This document shows positions 50,092 through 59,580 of a DNA stretch of 64,000 nucleotides, in pieces. The stretch is from an uncultured Sulfitobacter sp. (GTDB lineage: Bacteria; Pseudomonadota; Alphaproteobacteria; Rhodobacterales; Rhodobacteraceae). The stretch covers positions 729,169 through 793,168 of the forward strand of contig NZ_CANMFS010000001.1 of assembly GCF_947497275.1 (NCBI RefSeq). Reading direction: 5' to 3'. The translations under genes and the position numbers were made by a program. How positions within the stretch are numbered: position 1 is the stretch's first letter; each line of letters opens with the position of its first letter. The notes under the pieces were generated by a model. That model saw only the letters and a program-made list of their open reading frames with translations, ran no database searches and was not told where the DNA came from.

Positions 50092-51078
50092 ATGTTTGAC
50101 GCGCTGTTGGTGACCAAGGACGATGACGACAATACGTCCGCCGCAATCACCCAGATTTCGGAAGACCAGCTGCCTCATGGCGAGGTGACGGTTTCGGTCG
50201 ACTACACGACCGTCAACTACAAGGACGGATTGTGCATGAGCCCGGGGGGCGGCGGATTGGTACGCAGCTATCCGCATGTGCCGGGTATCGATTTCGCAGG
50301 CACGGTGGAGCAGTCCTCCGACGACCGGTACAAGCCGGGCGACAAGGTTGTGTTGACCGGTTGGCGCGTGGGCGAGGCACATTGGGGCGGGTATGCGCAG
50401 AAGGCGCGGGTAAAGGCGGATTGGCTGGTTCCGTTGCCCGATGGGTTGACACCAAGGCAGGCGATGGCGGTGGGTACTGCCGGATTTACCGCGATGTTGT
50501 CCGTTATGGCACTGGAAGATCACGGAATAAAATCCGGGCCGGTGCTGGTGACCGGGGCGGCGGGAGGAGTGGGATCGGTGGCCGTCGCGATCCTGGCGCA
50601 TCTAGGTCATGAAGTCGCTGCGGTGACAGGCCGGCCCGAGACGTCGGATTACCTGAAATCCCTTGGCGCGACGCAGATCGTAGCGCGCGAGGAACTCAAC
50701 GAGACGGTCAAGCGTCCGCTCGAGGGCGAAACATGGGGCGGGTGTGTGGATGCTGTCGGTGGTGCCATGCTGGCCCGGGTCCTGGGGCAGATGAAATACG
50801 GTGCGTCCGTGGCGGCTGTCGGTCTTGCCGGGGGGGCCGGATTGCCTGCGACGGTGATCCCGTTTCTATTGCGCGGCGTGAACCTATTGGGGATCGACAG
50901 CGTGATGCAGCCCTACGACAACCGCTTGCGGGCGTGGAAGCGCGTGGCGCAGGATCTGCCGATGGACAAACTCGAAGAGATGGTGGTGCCCGCAGTGATG
51001 GCGGATCTGCCGAAGCTGACGGCGGATATCCTCGAGGGTCAGGTAAAGGGACGTGTCGTTGTCGATATGAAGGGCTAA
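50092..51078 (+). CDS. acuI: Acrylyl-CoA reductase AcuI-like
   Basis: A 328-residue MDR-superfamily oxidoreductase. AAGGAGATAGAG precedes ATG 50092. It opens MFDALLVTKDDDDNTSAAIT. It carries VDYTTVNYKDGLCMSPGGGG, the GIDFAGTV segment, the NADPH-binding loop VTGAAGGVGSVAVAILAHLG, and LLGIDSVMQPYDNRLRAWKR. Length and these segments are typical of AcuI, which reduces acrylyl-CoA to propionyl-CoA in DMSP and acrylate breakdown. It is followed by a BCCT carrier, a likely DMSP or betaine importer. Confidence 0.88.
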   Translation: MFDALLVTKDDDDNTSAAITQISEDQLPHGEVTVSVDYTTVNYKDGLCMSPGGGGLVRSYPHVPGIDFAGTVEQSSDDRYKPGDKVVLTGWRVGEAHWGGYAQKARVKADWLVPLPDGLTPRQAMAVGTAGFTAMLSVMALEDHGIKSGPVLVTGAAGGVGSVAVAILAHLGHEVAAVTGRPETSDYLKSLGATQIVAREELNETVKRPLEGETWGGCVDAVGGAMLARVLGQMKYGASVAAVGLAGGAGLPATVIPFLLRGVNLLGIDSVMQPYDNRLRAWKRVAQDLPMDKLEEMVVPAVMADLPKLTADILEGQVKGRVVVDMKG

Positions 51079-51183
51079 CGGAGCGCCGACGCCCTTTCGC
51101 GGTGTCAATTGCTTGTGCCGAAGGGCCGGTATGTGAGATGCTGCCGGCCTGACACGTTTTCCAGACCACCATGGAGGTAGGCT

Positions 51184-52830
51184 ATGAGCGACGAAACCGC
51201 CAATCAAGGCATTCCGGCACCAGACGGTGCCTCCGATGTCATATCGACGGACTATGAGATCGGGCAGGACAACGTCGACGGATCCATGCTTGGTTTCGGA
51301 TTTGACATCCATAATCCGGTCTTTGCGATTTCCGGCCTTGCCGTCGTGGCTTTCGTGTTCTTCACGTTGGCTCTTCCCGAGACGGCGAACACGGCCTTCA
51401 CGGCCATGTTCGACTTTACCACGAAGAACTTCGACTGGTTCCTGATCGGCGCTGCCGATCTGGTGGTGCTGTTCACCCTGCTGTTGATCGTAACACCCTA
51501 CGGGTCTGTCCGGTTGGGCGGCAAGGATGCTGCGCCCGATTACACCTATGTCGGCTGGTTTGCGATGCTGTTCGCGGCTGGCATGGGCATCGGCCTGATG
51601 TTTTACGGCGTCTCCGAGCCGTTGACACATTTTTCGACCGCTTTCGGTGAAACCACCGCAGGCGAAAATGGCCTGCGCACCGATTGGGCGCCTCTGGGGG
51701 CCGCGACCGGGGACGAGGCCGGGTCTATCCGGCTCGGCATGGCGGCGACGATCTTTCATTGGGGTCTGCACCCGTGGGCAATTTACGCGACCGTGGCGCT
51801 GGCGCTGGCCCTCTTCACCTACAACAAAGGCCTGCCGCTTACCGTCCGGTCGGCGTTCTATCCGATTCTGGGCGAACGCGTGTGGGGATGGCCTGGACAT
51901 GTCATCGACATTATCGCGGTGTTTGCCACGCTGTTCGGTCTGGCGACATCGCTTGGATTTGGCGCGACGCAGGCCAACGCGGGGCTGAACGAACTATTCG
52001 GCGTCCCGATCGGCAAAACGACCGAGGTGGTGCTGATCACGGTTATCACGGCGGTTGCGCTGGTGTCGGTGCTGCGCGGGCTCGACGGGGGTGTGAAGAT
52101 CTTGTCGGAGATCAACATGGGGCTTGCCGGCCTGCTGGCATTGTTCACGCTGATCGTCGGGCCGACCGCATTCCTCATCACCTTCTTCTGGGACAGTCTC
52201 GTCGCCTATGTCGAGTTCTTTCCCGCGCTGGCCGATCCCTTTGGCCGTGAGGACATGAACTTCAGCCAGGGCTGGACCGCGTTCTACTGGGCCTGGTGGA
52301 TTAGCTGGTCACCTTTCGTTGGCATGTTCATTGCGCGCGTCAGCCGCGGCCGAACGGTGCGTGAATTCGTGATCTGCGTTTTGCTGATCCCAAGCATGGT
52401 GTGCGTCATGTGGATGTCGATCTTTGGCGGTACGGCGATCCACCAGGTGCTGAACGATGGCTACACCGGTGCACAGGAGGCGGATCTGCCGCTGCAGCTG
52501 TTCAAGATGCTCGATGTGCTGCCGCTGGCGCAGATTACATCGTTCATCGGGATCATCCTCGTGATCGTGTTCTTCGTGACCTCGTCGGATTCGGGCAGCC
52601 TTGTGATCGACACGATCACGGCGGGCGGCAAGGTTGACGCGCCGGTGCCGCAGCGGGTGTTCTGGTGCATCTTCGAGGGCGCCGTGGCCATCGCGCTGTT
52701 GATCGGGGGCGGGCTTGCCGCGCTTCAATCGATGGTGATTTCGACCGGTTTGCTGTTTACCGTGGTTCTTGTGCTGATGTGCTATTGCATCTTCCGCGGT
52801 CTGCAAAGCGAGCGTGCCGAAATCAAGTAA
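51184..52830 (+). CDS. BCCT-family transporter (betaine/choline/DMSP type)
   Basis: A 548-residue carrier with twelve predicted spans; ATGGAGGTAGGC precedes ATG 51184. BCCT hallmarks include FAMLFAAGMGIGLMFYGVSE-like glycine signature (MGIGLMFYGVSEPLTHF), IFHWGLHPWAIYATVAL, WISWSPFVGMFIARVSRG and VTSSDSGSLVIDTITAGG. The GMGIG motif with MGIGLM fits Na+-coupled betaine-type carriers. Next to acuI, DMSP import (DddT-like) is a reasonable guess, with glycine betaine as the alternative. A strong terminator follows. Confidence 0.9.
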   Translation: MSDETANQGIPAPDGASDVISTDYEIGQDNVDGSMLGFGFDIHNPVFAISGLAVVAFVFFTLALPETANTAFTAMFDFTTKNFDWFLIGAADLVVLFTLLLIVTPYGSVRLGGKDAAPDYTYVGWFAMLFAAGMGIGLMFYGVSEPLTHFSTAFGETTAGENGLRTDWAPLGAATGDEAGSIRLGMAATIFHWGLHPWAIYATVALALALFTYNKGLPLTVRSAFYPILGERVWGWPGHVIDIIAVFATLFGLATSLGFGATQANAGLNELFGVPIGKTTEVVLITVITAVALVSVLRGLDGGVKILSEINMGLAGLLALFTLIVGPTAFLITFFWDSLVAYVEFFPALADPFGREDMNFSQGWTAFYWAWWISWSPFVGMFIARVSRGRTVREFVICVLLIPSMVCVMWMSIFGGTAIHQVLNDGYTGAQEADLPLQLFKMLDVLPLAQITSFIGIILVIVFFVTSSDSGSLVIDTITAGGKVDAPVPQRVFWCIFEGAVAIALLIGGGLAALQSMVISTGLLFTVVLVLMCYCIFRGLQSERAEIK

Positions 52831-52854
52831 GCGGCACGACTGCATGTATTGAAA

Positions 52855-52889
52855 ACGCCCCCTGCCTGTGCCGGGGGCGTGTTTTTTTT
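52855..52889 (+). terminator. Terminator after the BCCT gene
   Basis: ACGCCCCC (52855-52862) pairs with GGGGGCGT (52873-52880) and is followed by G and eight T residues. Confidence 0.9.
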
Positions 52890-52928
52890 GTGTTTGACGA
52901 CGCTGCGGCGTTGCACGATCCTTTGGGG

Positions 52929-54152
52929 ATGATGCTGGACACAGAATTCGTACGGGCGCAATTCCCCGCTTTCGCCGAGCCTTCGCTCAACGAACAGGCG
53001 TTTTTCGAGAACGCGGGTGGCTCCTATACCTGCGCGGCGGTGGTTGACCGGCTCATGCGGTTCTACACCCAACGCAAGGTGCAGCCCTATGCACCCTATG
53101 CCGCCAGCGCCCTTGGCGGCGCCGAAATGGATGAAGCGCGCAGCCGGTTGGCAGCGCTCTTGGGTGTCGACACCGACGAACTGAGCTTTGGTCCGTCGAC
53201 CACGCAGAACACCTACGTTCTGGCACAGGCCTTCGGTCAGATGTTGGCGCCGGGCGAGGCGATCGTGGTGACGAACCAGGATCACGAGGCCAACACCGGA
53301 CCGTGGCGCAGGCTGGCCGACCGCGGGATCGAAATCCGCGAATGGCGGGTCGATCCCGAAACCGGTCATTTGGATCCCGACGACCTTGAGGATATACTGG
53401 ACGAAAACGTGCGGTTGGTGTGTTTCCCACATTGCTCCAACGTGGTGGGCGAGATCAATCCGGTGATCGAGATCACCGCACTTGCCCATGCGGCAGGCGC
53501 CTATGTCTGCGTGGACGGGGTTTCCTATGCGCCGCACGGCTTTGTCGATGTCGGATCGCTTGGACCCGATATCTATCTGTTTTCGGCTTACAAGACCTAC
53601 GGCCCGCATCAGGGGCTTATGGTGATCCGGCGCACCTTGGCGGAATTGCTGCCCAACCAGGGGCATCACTTCAACGGGGGCACCTTGTACAAACGATTCA
53701 CACCCGCCGGACCCGACCATGCACAGATCGCGGCCTGTGCGGGAATGGCGGATTACTTAGATACGCTTCACGCCCATCACGTTGGAGGCGACGCATCGCC
53801 GGTCGGGCGGGGGGCGGCGGTGCACAATCTGATGCGCGGCCACGAGACGAACCTGTTGCAGCAGCTGCTAGGTGCCATCAAGGATCGCAATTCGGTGCGC
53901 CTGATCGGCCCTTTCGATGCCTGGTTGCGCGCGCCGACCGTCGCACTTGCGCTCGCGCGTCCGGGTGTGGAAGTCGCCGAGGATCTGGCGGAACACGGTA
54001 TTATGGCGGGGGGCGGAGATTTCTACGCGAGCCGCACGCTCGGTGCGATGGGGGTCGACCCGAACGCGGGCGTATTGCGCCTCAGCTTCACGCACTACAC
54101 ATCACAGGCCGAGATGGACCAGCTTTTGACGGCGCTTGATGCGGTTTTGTGA
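52929..54152 (+). CDS. Class V aminotransferase-fold PLP enzyme
   Basis: A 407-residue enzyme from ATG 52929 (or 52932); the longer frame runs through the terminator and is rejected. The fold is that of cysteine-desulfurase-like proteins: FFENAGGSYTCAAVVDRLM, SFGPSTTQNTYVLAQAFG, NQDHEANTGPWRRLA, VCVDGVSYAPHGFVDVGSLG, and the PLP Lys in LFSAYKTYGPHQGLMV. The mobile Cys loop of true desulfurases is not apparent. It may be a lyase or epimerase-type member. Substrate unknown. Confidence 0.85.
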   Translation: MMLDTEFVRAQFPAFAEPSLNEQAFFENAGGSYTCAAVVDRLMRFYTQRKVQPYAPYAASALGGAEMDEARSRLAALLGVDTDELSFGPSTTQNTYVLAQAFGQMLAPGEAIVVTNQDHEANTGPWRRLADRGIEIREWRVDPETGHLDPDDLEDILDENVRLVCFPHCSNVVGEINPVIEITALAHAAGAYVCVDGVSYAPHGFVDVGSLGPDIYLFSAYKTYGPHQGLMVIRRTLAELLPNQGHHFNGGTLYKRFTPAGPDHAQIAACAGMADYLDTLHAHHVGGDASPVGRGAAVHNLMRGHETNLLQQLLGAIKDRNSVRLIGPFDAWLRAPTVALALARPGVEVAEDLAEHGIMAGGGDFYASRTLGAMGVDPNAGVLRLSFTHYTSQAEMDQLLTALDAVL

Positions 54153-54224
54153 AACTCGGCCTTGATCGGTGCGTGACTGCCCTAAATGTGGAATTCGGCG
54201 CAGTGACAGAAGGTTGAAGAGCTT

Positions 54225-55649
54225 GTGAGCGATACGTCCCCGATCCTTGTGTGGTTTCGCCGTGATCTGCGGCTGAGCGATCATCCGGCGCTGCATGCGG
54301 CCTGTGAGAGCGGCAGACCGGTCATTCCGGTTTTCATTCACGACAGGCTCAGCGAGGGATTGGCGGCAGCGCCGAAATTCAGGCTCGGGCTGGGCGTGGG
54401 GTGCTTTGCGGATGCGTTGGCAGACAAGGGCAGCCGATTGATCCTGCGGCGCGGCGACAGCGCACTGGATGAGCTGCAAAAGCTCATCGCGCAGACCGGC
54501 GCTGGCGCCGTCTTTTGGACCCGCGCCTATGATCCGGACGCCACAGCACGCGATACCAATGTCAAGGAAGCCCTCAGGGACCGCGAAATCGACGCGCGTT
54601 CATTCGGGGGGCATCTGATGTTCGAACCGTGGACGGTCGAGACCAAAGCGGGCGGGTATTACAAGGTTTACACGCCGTTCTGGAATGCGGTGAAGAACAG
54701 CGGCGTGGAAGAACCGCTTTCGACGCCGTCGCAGATCCCGCCGCCATCTGATTGGCCGGCTTCGGACACCTTGGAGGACTGGAAAATGGATGCCGCGATG
54801 ATGCGCGGTGCGGATGTGGTGCGTCCGTTTGTCCAACTCGGCGAGAAAGCGGCCCAGTCCCGTCTCGGTACCTTTCTGGCGCATAAAGTCGCCGACTATG
54901 ACAGAACGCGGGATCTTCCCGGCGTCGACGGCACCTCCAATCTGAGCGAGAATCTGGCGTTGGGCGAGATCAGCCCTCACCAGTGCTGGCATGCGGGGCA
55001 GCGGGCCTTGGAAGAAGGCAAACCCGGTGCCGAGACATTTCTCAAAGAGCTGGTCTGGCGCGAGTTCGCCTATCATCTGATGCACCATTCGCCGCATATT
55101 CTGAACCGCAACTGGCGTGAGGAATGGCAGCACTTCGACTGGAACGAAGACGAAAGACTGTCCGAGGTGAAGGCATGGAAGCAGGGGCGCACGGGCATCA
55201 GGTTCGTTGATGCGGCGATGCGCGAAATGTACGTGACCGGTCGCATGCACAACCGTGGACGCATGATCGTCGCCAGTTATCTCACCAAGCACCTGCTGTG
55301 CCATTGGCGGATCGGTCAAAAGTGGTTTGAGGACTGCCTGATTGACTGGGACCCGGCATCAAATGCGATGGGCTGGCAGTGGTCTGCCGGCTCTGGCCCT
55401 GACGCAACCCCTTATTTTCGTGTTTTCAATCCGGTGACCCAACTCGACAAATTCGATAAGAACCGCGACTATACGAGGCGCTGGATTGCCGAGGGGCATG
55501 CGAACCCGCATGAAGACGCGCTGAGTTATTTCGACGCCATCCCGCGCCGGTGGTCGATGTCGGCCGACGACCCATATCCCGATCCTGTCGTGGATGTGGG
55601 CACGGGACGCAAGCGCGCGCTTCAGGCCTATGAGGCCAGAGATTTTTGA
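54225..55649 (+). CDS. phrB: Deoxyribodipyrimidine photo-lyase
   Basis: A 474-residue class I photolyase, started by GTG 54225. The N-terminal antenna domain begins SDTSPILVWFRRDLRLSDHP. The FAD domain contains LVWREFAYHLMHHSPHILNR, GIRFVDAAMREMYVTGRMHN, RMIVASYLTKHLLCHWRIG and the conserved DWDPASNAMGWQWSAGSGPD. It repairs cyclobutane pyrimidine dimers with blue light. It is separate from but close to cfa, 61 bases downstream. Confidence 0.95.
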   Translation: MSDTSPILVWFRRDLRLSDHPALHAACESGRPVIPVFIHDRLSEGLAAAPKFRLGLGVGCFADALADKGSRLILRRGDSALDELQKLIAQTGAGAVFWTRAYDPDATARDTNVKEALRDREIDARSFGGHLMFEPWTVETKAGGYYKVYTPFWNAVKNSGVEEPLSTPSQIPPPSDWPASDTLEDWKMDAAMMRGADVVRPFVQLGEKAAQSRLGTFLAHKVADYDRTRDLPGVDGTSNLSENLALGEISPHQCWHAGQRALEEGKPGAETFLKELVWREFAYHLMHHSPHILNRNWREEWQHFDWNEDERLSEVKAWKQGRTGIRFVDAAMREMYVTGRMHNRGRMIVASYLTKHLLCHWRIGQKWFEDCLIDWDPASNAMGWQWSAGSGPDATPYFRVFNPVTQLDKFDKNRDYTRRWIAEGHANPHEDALSYFDAIPRRWSMSADDPYPDPVVDVGTGRKRALQAYEARDF

Positions 55650-55710
55650 TGTTTCGCATACCGCCGGGGCGGGATAGACATCGCACGTGGAGTGCGAGCT
55701 GGGAGGACGC

Positions 55711-56919
55711 ATGATTTTGACAGGTACAGACGGCCAGACGGGACTGCCGCGCTATTTCGCACAGGTTTTCGGCATGGCGAACAAGTTGCAAAACGGACGC
55801 ATCGACTTTGTCTTGCCGGACGGTCGCCGTTTCCGCGCCGAAGGGCTCAATCCGGGCCCGGTTGCGGAACTCGATATCCACAACGATGACCTGTTCGCAC
55901 GGCTGATCCGTGAGGGCGACCTGGGATTCTGCGATGCCTATCTCGACGGATGGTGGAGCACACCGGATCTTCAGGCCTTCATGGATTTTATCCACGCGGA
56001 CAACGAGGATCTCTACGATGGATTCCCGGGCATGTCTTTGGTGCGCAACTTCGAACGGTTGCGGTTCTGGCTCCAACGCAACTCCAAAAAGCAGGCGCGA
56101 CGGAATATTTCGTACCACTACGATCTTGGGAACGATTTCTACGGGCTGTGGCTCGATGATACGATGACCTATTCCAGCGCAATCTTCTCCGATCCGCAGC
56201 AATCGCTCGAAGCGGCGCAAGAAGAGAAGTACAAGTCGATGGTCGACGAGATGGGCGTCAAGGCGGGCGATCATGTGCTGGAAATCGGGTGCGGATGGGG
56301 CGGGTTCGCCGAGTACGCGGCAAAGACGCGCGGGCTGCGCGTTACCTGTCTCACGATCAGCGAAGAACAGTTCAAGTACGCCGTGGACCGCATTGAAAAG
56401 GCAGGGCTTTCCGATTTGGTCGAGTTCAAGTTGCAGGACTACCGCGACGAAACGGGTCAGTACGACGGCATCGCCAGCATCGAAATGTTCGAGGCGGTCG
56501 GAGAAAAATACTGGCCGGTGTACTTCGAGACCGTGCGCGACCGCCTCAAACCCGGCAAGACCGCGACGTTCCAGATCATCACCGTCTCTGACCGGCGGTG
56601 GAACGTGTACCGGCGCGGTGTCGATTTCATCCAGAAGTACATCTTTCCGGGCGGTATGCTGCCCAGCCCCAATGTTCTGCGTCAGCAGATCGAAAAGGCG
56701 GGTCTTGCCGTTGTCAAAAGCATCGAGTTCGGCAAAAGCTACGACATCACACTGCGTCGCTGGCACGAGACGTTCAACGAAAAGTGGGACCAGATCGCGG
56801 CACTCGGCTTTGACGAGCGGTTCAAGCGCATGTGGAACTTTTACCTCACCTCCTGCGCAGCGACATTTGACAGTGGAAATTGTGACGTGACCCAGATTAC
56901 TGTGCGCAAAGCGGGCTGA
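55711..56919 (+). CDS. cfa: Cyclopropane-fatty-acyl-phospholipid synthase family
   Basis: A 402-residue SAM-dependent methyltransferase. ATG 55711 follows GGGAGGAC. Typical segments are ARRNISYHYDLGNDFYGLWL, DDTMTYSSAIFSDPQQSLE, SAM motif VLEIGCGWGGFAEYAAKTRG, SIEMFEAVGEKYWPVYF and YIFPGGMLPSPNVLRQQIEK. The enzyme adds a methylene group to membrane unsaturated acyl chains. The next genes belong to the trg locus and start 33 bases later. Confidence 0.93.
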   Translation: MILTGTDGQTGLPRYFAQVFGMANKLQNGRIDFVLPDGRRFRAEGLNPGPVAELDIHNDDLFARLIREGDLGFCDAYLDGWWSTPDLQAFMDFIHADNEDLYDGFPGMSLVRNFERLRFWLQRNSKKQARRNISYHYDLGNDFYGLWLDDTMTYSSAIFSDPQQSLEAAQEEKYKSMVDEMGVKAGDHVLEIGCGWGGFAEYAAKTRGLRVTCLTISEEQFKYAVDRIEKAGLSDLVEFKLQDYRDETGQYDGIASIEMFEAVGEKYWPVYFETVRDRLKPGKTATFQIITVSDRRWNVYRRGVDFIQKYIFPGGMLPSPNVLRQQIEKAGLAVVKSIEFGKSYDITLRRWHETFNEKWDQIAALGFDERFKRMWNFYLTSCAATFDSGNCDVTQITVRKAG

Positions 56920-56952
56920 CAGCGGCCTGACCGGTCGAGGAAGGATCTGCGT

Positions 56953-57393
56953 ATGCCCACCGCCGCGAGACTTGTTGGCGCACTTTGTCTATGTGCGCTG
57001 GCGTGGATCCTTTCGCAACTGATCCGACCGCTTATGCCCGAAGGCACTGATTTCGGTGCGTTTGATTACGTCAACGCGGTCATCGGACTGGTCGTGGGAT
57101 GGGTTGTAATGGGGCCGCGGGCCGGACGCGGAATTGTTCCTGCGATCAATAATGGTGTGACGGGTACGGCAGTCTTGATCCTCTGGGGCCTTGCGGCGCA
57201 TTCCGCCTATGAAATGTTTCGTCTGGCAATGCGGAACCGGTATGACGGTGTGATGGAGGCGCTCACGGCGATCTTTTTGATCGCTTCGGAATTCGGATTG
57301 ATGATCGCGACCCTGCCGGTCTTAGGCACCGCCGTGGTGGGGGCCGTAACTGCGGGCCTGCTGACGGAATACGCGGCCCGCACGTGGCGCTGA
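56953..57393 (+). CDS. trgA: TrgA family membrane protein (tellurite resistance)
   Basis: A 146-residue protein with four predicted membrane helices: AARLVGALCLCALAWILSQL, DYVNAVIGLVVGWVVMGPRA, NGVTGTAVLILWGLAAHSAY and FGLMIATLPVLGTAVVGAV. The MGPRAG loop is typical of TrgA. In Rhodobacter sphaeroides the trgAB genes with neighbouring cysK confer tellurite resistance, and the same order is found here. trgB starts three bases after its stop. Confidence 0.9.
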   Translation: MPTAARLVGALCLCALAWILSQLIRPLMPEGTDFGAFDYVNAVIGLVVGWVVMGPRAGRGIVPAINNGVTGTAVLILWGLAAHSAYEMFRLAMRNRYDGVMEALTAIFLIASEFGLMIATLPVLGTAVVGAVTAGLLTEYAARTWR

Positions 57394-57396
57394 GCC

Positions 57397-58503
57397 ATGC
57401 TGCATAGGCTTTTCTTCTTCGGTACGCTCAGGCATCTGCCGTTGCTCGAGGTCGTTTTGGGCCGATCAGTAGACGCGCAAACGGTCGTCCCGGCGTGTTT
57501 GCCCCACCACGAGGCATGTGCGGTCGCGGAAGGGCCATTTCCCGCGCTTGTGCCGGCACGCGGCTCAGAAGCAGACGGTGTGATCGTCGAAGGACTCTCG
57601 GATCAAGACCTCGAACGGCTGAATTTTTACGAAGGCGGATTCGACTACGACCTGACGTCCGTGACACTCGCCGACGGGTCGCAGGCGCGGGTCTATGTTT
57701 GCGCGCCGGACCGCTGGACACCGACAGATCCGTGGCGTTTCGAGGAATGGGTGCGCAACTGGTCCGATATGTCGTGCCGATCCGCGCGCGAAGTGATGGG
57801 GTATTTCGGTGCGCGGGACCGGGAAGAAGTAGGTCGGATGCTGCCGCAAATCCGGACCCGCGCCTGGGCGCGTACTCTCGCGCAAGGGTATCGGGCCGGG
57901 CAGGGGACGCTCGACGGTTCGGTCATCCTCGACCGTGAGGCACGCGTATATGCGGGGTTTTTCGCGCTTGACGAAGTCACCCTGCGCCACGCCCGCTTTG
58001 ACGGGGGCATGTCGCCAGCTGTCGAGCGGTCCTATCTTGTCGGTACGGACGCGGCACTGGTTTTGCCCTACGATCCGGTGCGCGACCGTGTGATGCTGGT
58101 CGAGCAGGTGCGGGTCGGCCCCTTGGGACGCCGCGATCCAGAGCTTTGGCAGCTGGAGCCGATCGCAGGGCGGGTCGATCCGGGAGAAATCCCGGAAGAC
58201 ACGGCGCGGCGGGAGGCCCGCGAAGAAGCGCGTCTGACCCTCACGACGCTCGAATGCGTCGCGCGCAGCTATGCCAGCCCCGGCAGCACCACCGATTACT
58301 TTCACATCTTCGTTGGTCTGGCTGAACTTCCCGACGGCAGCGCAGGCGTCGCGGGCAATGAAAACGAAGCGGAGGACATCCGTTCGCACCTTGTTTCCTA
58401 TGACCGGTTCATCGAGATGGCCGAGCGGCAAAACCTTGCCAATACCCCGCTCGTGCTGCTTGCGTACTGGCTTGCGCACCACCGGAAACGGTTGAGATCC
58501 TGA
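57397..58503 (+). CDS. trgB: TrgB: gamma-glutamylcyclotransferase-like plus NUDIX domains
   Basis: A 368-residue two-domain protein. Residues 1-150 resemble the gamma-glutamylcyclotransferase-like fold (MLHRLFFFGTLRHLPLLEVV and LERLNFYEGGFDYD with the catalytic-type Glu). Residues about 180-345 form a NUDIX hydrolase whose box reads GRVDPGEIPEDTARREAREE followed by A. The pair suggests action on glutathione-linked or nucleotide-sugar compounds. The gene sits between trgA and cysK as in the known tellurite locus. Confidence 0.9.
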   Translation: MLHRLFFFGTLRHLPLLEVVLGRSVDAQTVVPACLPHHEACAVAEGPFPALVPARGSEADGVIVEGLSDQDLERLNFYEGGFDYDLTSVTLADGSQARVYVCAPDRWTPTDPWRFEEWVRNWSDMSCRSAREVMGYFGARDREEVGRMLPQIRTRAWARTLAQGYRAGQGTLDGSVILDREARVYAGFFALDEVTLRHARFDGGMSPAVERSYLVGTDAALVLPYDPVRDRVMLVEQVRVGPLGRRDPELWQLEPIAGRVDPGEIPEDTARREAREEARLTLTTLECVARSYASPGSTTDYFHIFVGLAELPDGSAGVAGNENEAEDIRSHLVSYDRFIEMAERQNLANTPLVLLAYWLAHHRKRLRS

Positions 58504-58545
58504 CGCCGCTTCGCTAGAGATGGATGGACATTTTTGGGGGCTGAT

Positions 58546-59580
58546 ATGCATGTAGCGCGTGATCTGGAACAGGCTGTGGGCAAGACGCCGCTCATCAAGC
58601 TGCGCAAGGCCAGCGAAGAAACCGGCTGTGACATCTTTGGCAAGGCCGAATTCGCCAATCCCGGTCAGTCGGTCAAGGATCGCGCGGCGCTGTTCATCAT
58701 CCGCGATGCCATCGCGCGCGGAGATCTCAAACCCGGTGGCACGATTGTCGAAGGCACCGCCGGAAACACCGGTATCGGTCTGGCACTGGTCGGCGCGTCG
58801 ATGGGTTTCAGGACCGTGATCGTGATTCCCGAAACCCAATCGGAAGAAAAGAAGGACATGCTGCGGCTTGCGGGGGCGGAACTGGTTCAGGTGCCTGCAG
58901 CGCCGTACCGTAACCCCAACAATTTCGTGCACTATTCCGAACGGCTGGCCAAGCAGCTTGCGAAAACGCGTGAGAACGGGGTGATCTGGGCGAACCAGTT
59001 CGATAACATCGCCAACCGTCAGGCACATGTTGAAATGACAGGTCCTGAGATCTGGGAGCAGACCGACGGAAATGTCGACGGCTTCATCTGCGCGGTGGGT
59101 TCCGGCGGTACGCTGGCAGGCACAGCGATGGCTTTGCAGCCGAAGGGGGTCAAGATCGGTATTGCCGATCCCGATGGCGCGGCACTCTACAGCTATTACA
59201 CGAAGGGCGAACTTGAAACGGAAGGATCTTCCATCGCGGAAGGAATAGGCCAGGTTCGGATCACGAAAAATCTGGAAGGATTGACGCCTGATTTCGCCTA
59301 TAACATCTCCGATGCAGAGGCGCTTCCGGTGGTGTTCGACATGCTGGAACACGAAGGGCTCTGCCTGGGTGCGTCGTCGGGCGTGAATGTGGCAGGTGCC
59401 ATGCGCATGGCCCGCGAGATGGGCCCGGGCCACACCATCGTGACCATTCTGTGCGATTTCGGCACACGCTACCAGTCGAAGCTGTTCAATCCCGCTTTCC
59501 TGCATGAAAAAGGGCTTCCCGTGCCGGAATGGCTGGACCGCGATCCCGTCGAATTGCCAGCGGTATTCGAGGACGTATGA
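58546..59580 (+). CDS. cysK: Cysteine synthase A
   Basis: A 344-residue PLP enzyme making cysteine from O-acetylserine and sulfide. ATG 58546 gives HVARDLEQAVGKTPLIKLRK. The PLP Lys lies in NPGQSVKDRAALFIIRDA. The substrate loop is EGTAGNTGIGLALVGASMGF, with GSGGTLAGTAMAL for phosphate; GASSGVNVAGAMRMARE follows. Length is slightly above CysK of enterics, as usual in Rhodobacteraceae. The mechanosensitive channel gene overlaps its stop (ATGA), so the trg locus extends into it. Confidence 0.95.
   Translation: MHVARDLEQAVGKTPLIKLRKASEETGCDIFGKAEFANPGQSVKDRAALFIIRDAIARGDLKPGGTIVEGTAGNTGIGLALVGASMGFRTVIVIPETQSEEKKDMLRLAGAELVQVPAAPYRNPNNFVHYSERLAKQLAKTRENGVIWANQFDNIANRQAHVEMTGPEIWEQTDGNVDGFICAVGSGGTLAGTAMALQPKGVKIGIADPDGAALYSYYTKGELETEGSSIAEGIGQVRITKNLEGLTPDFAYNISDAEALPVVFDMLEHEGLCLGASSGVNVAGAMRMAREMGPGHTIVTILCDFGTRYQSKLFNPAFLHEKGLPVPEWLDRDPVELPAVFEDV

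Noticed and set aside
52665..52928. N-terminal extension of the class V PLP enzyme
   Set aside because: The frame runs through the BCCT 3' end and its terminator; ATG 52929 gives the normal N-terminus.
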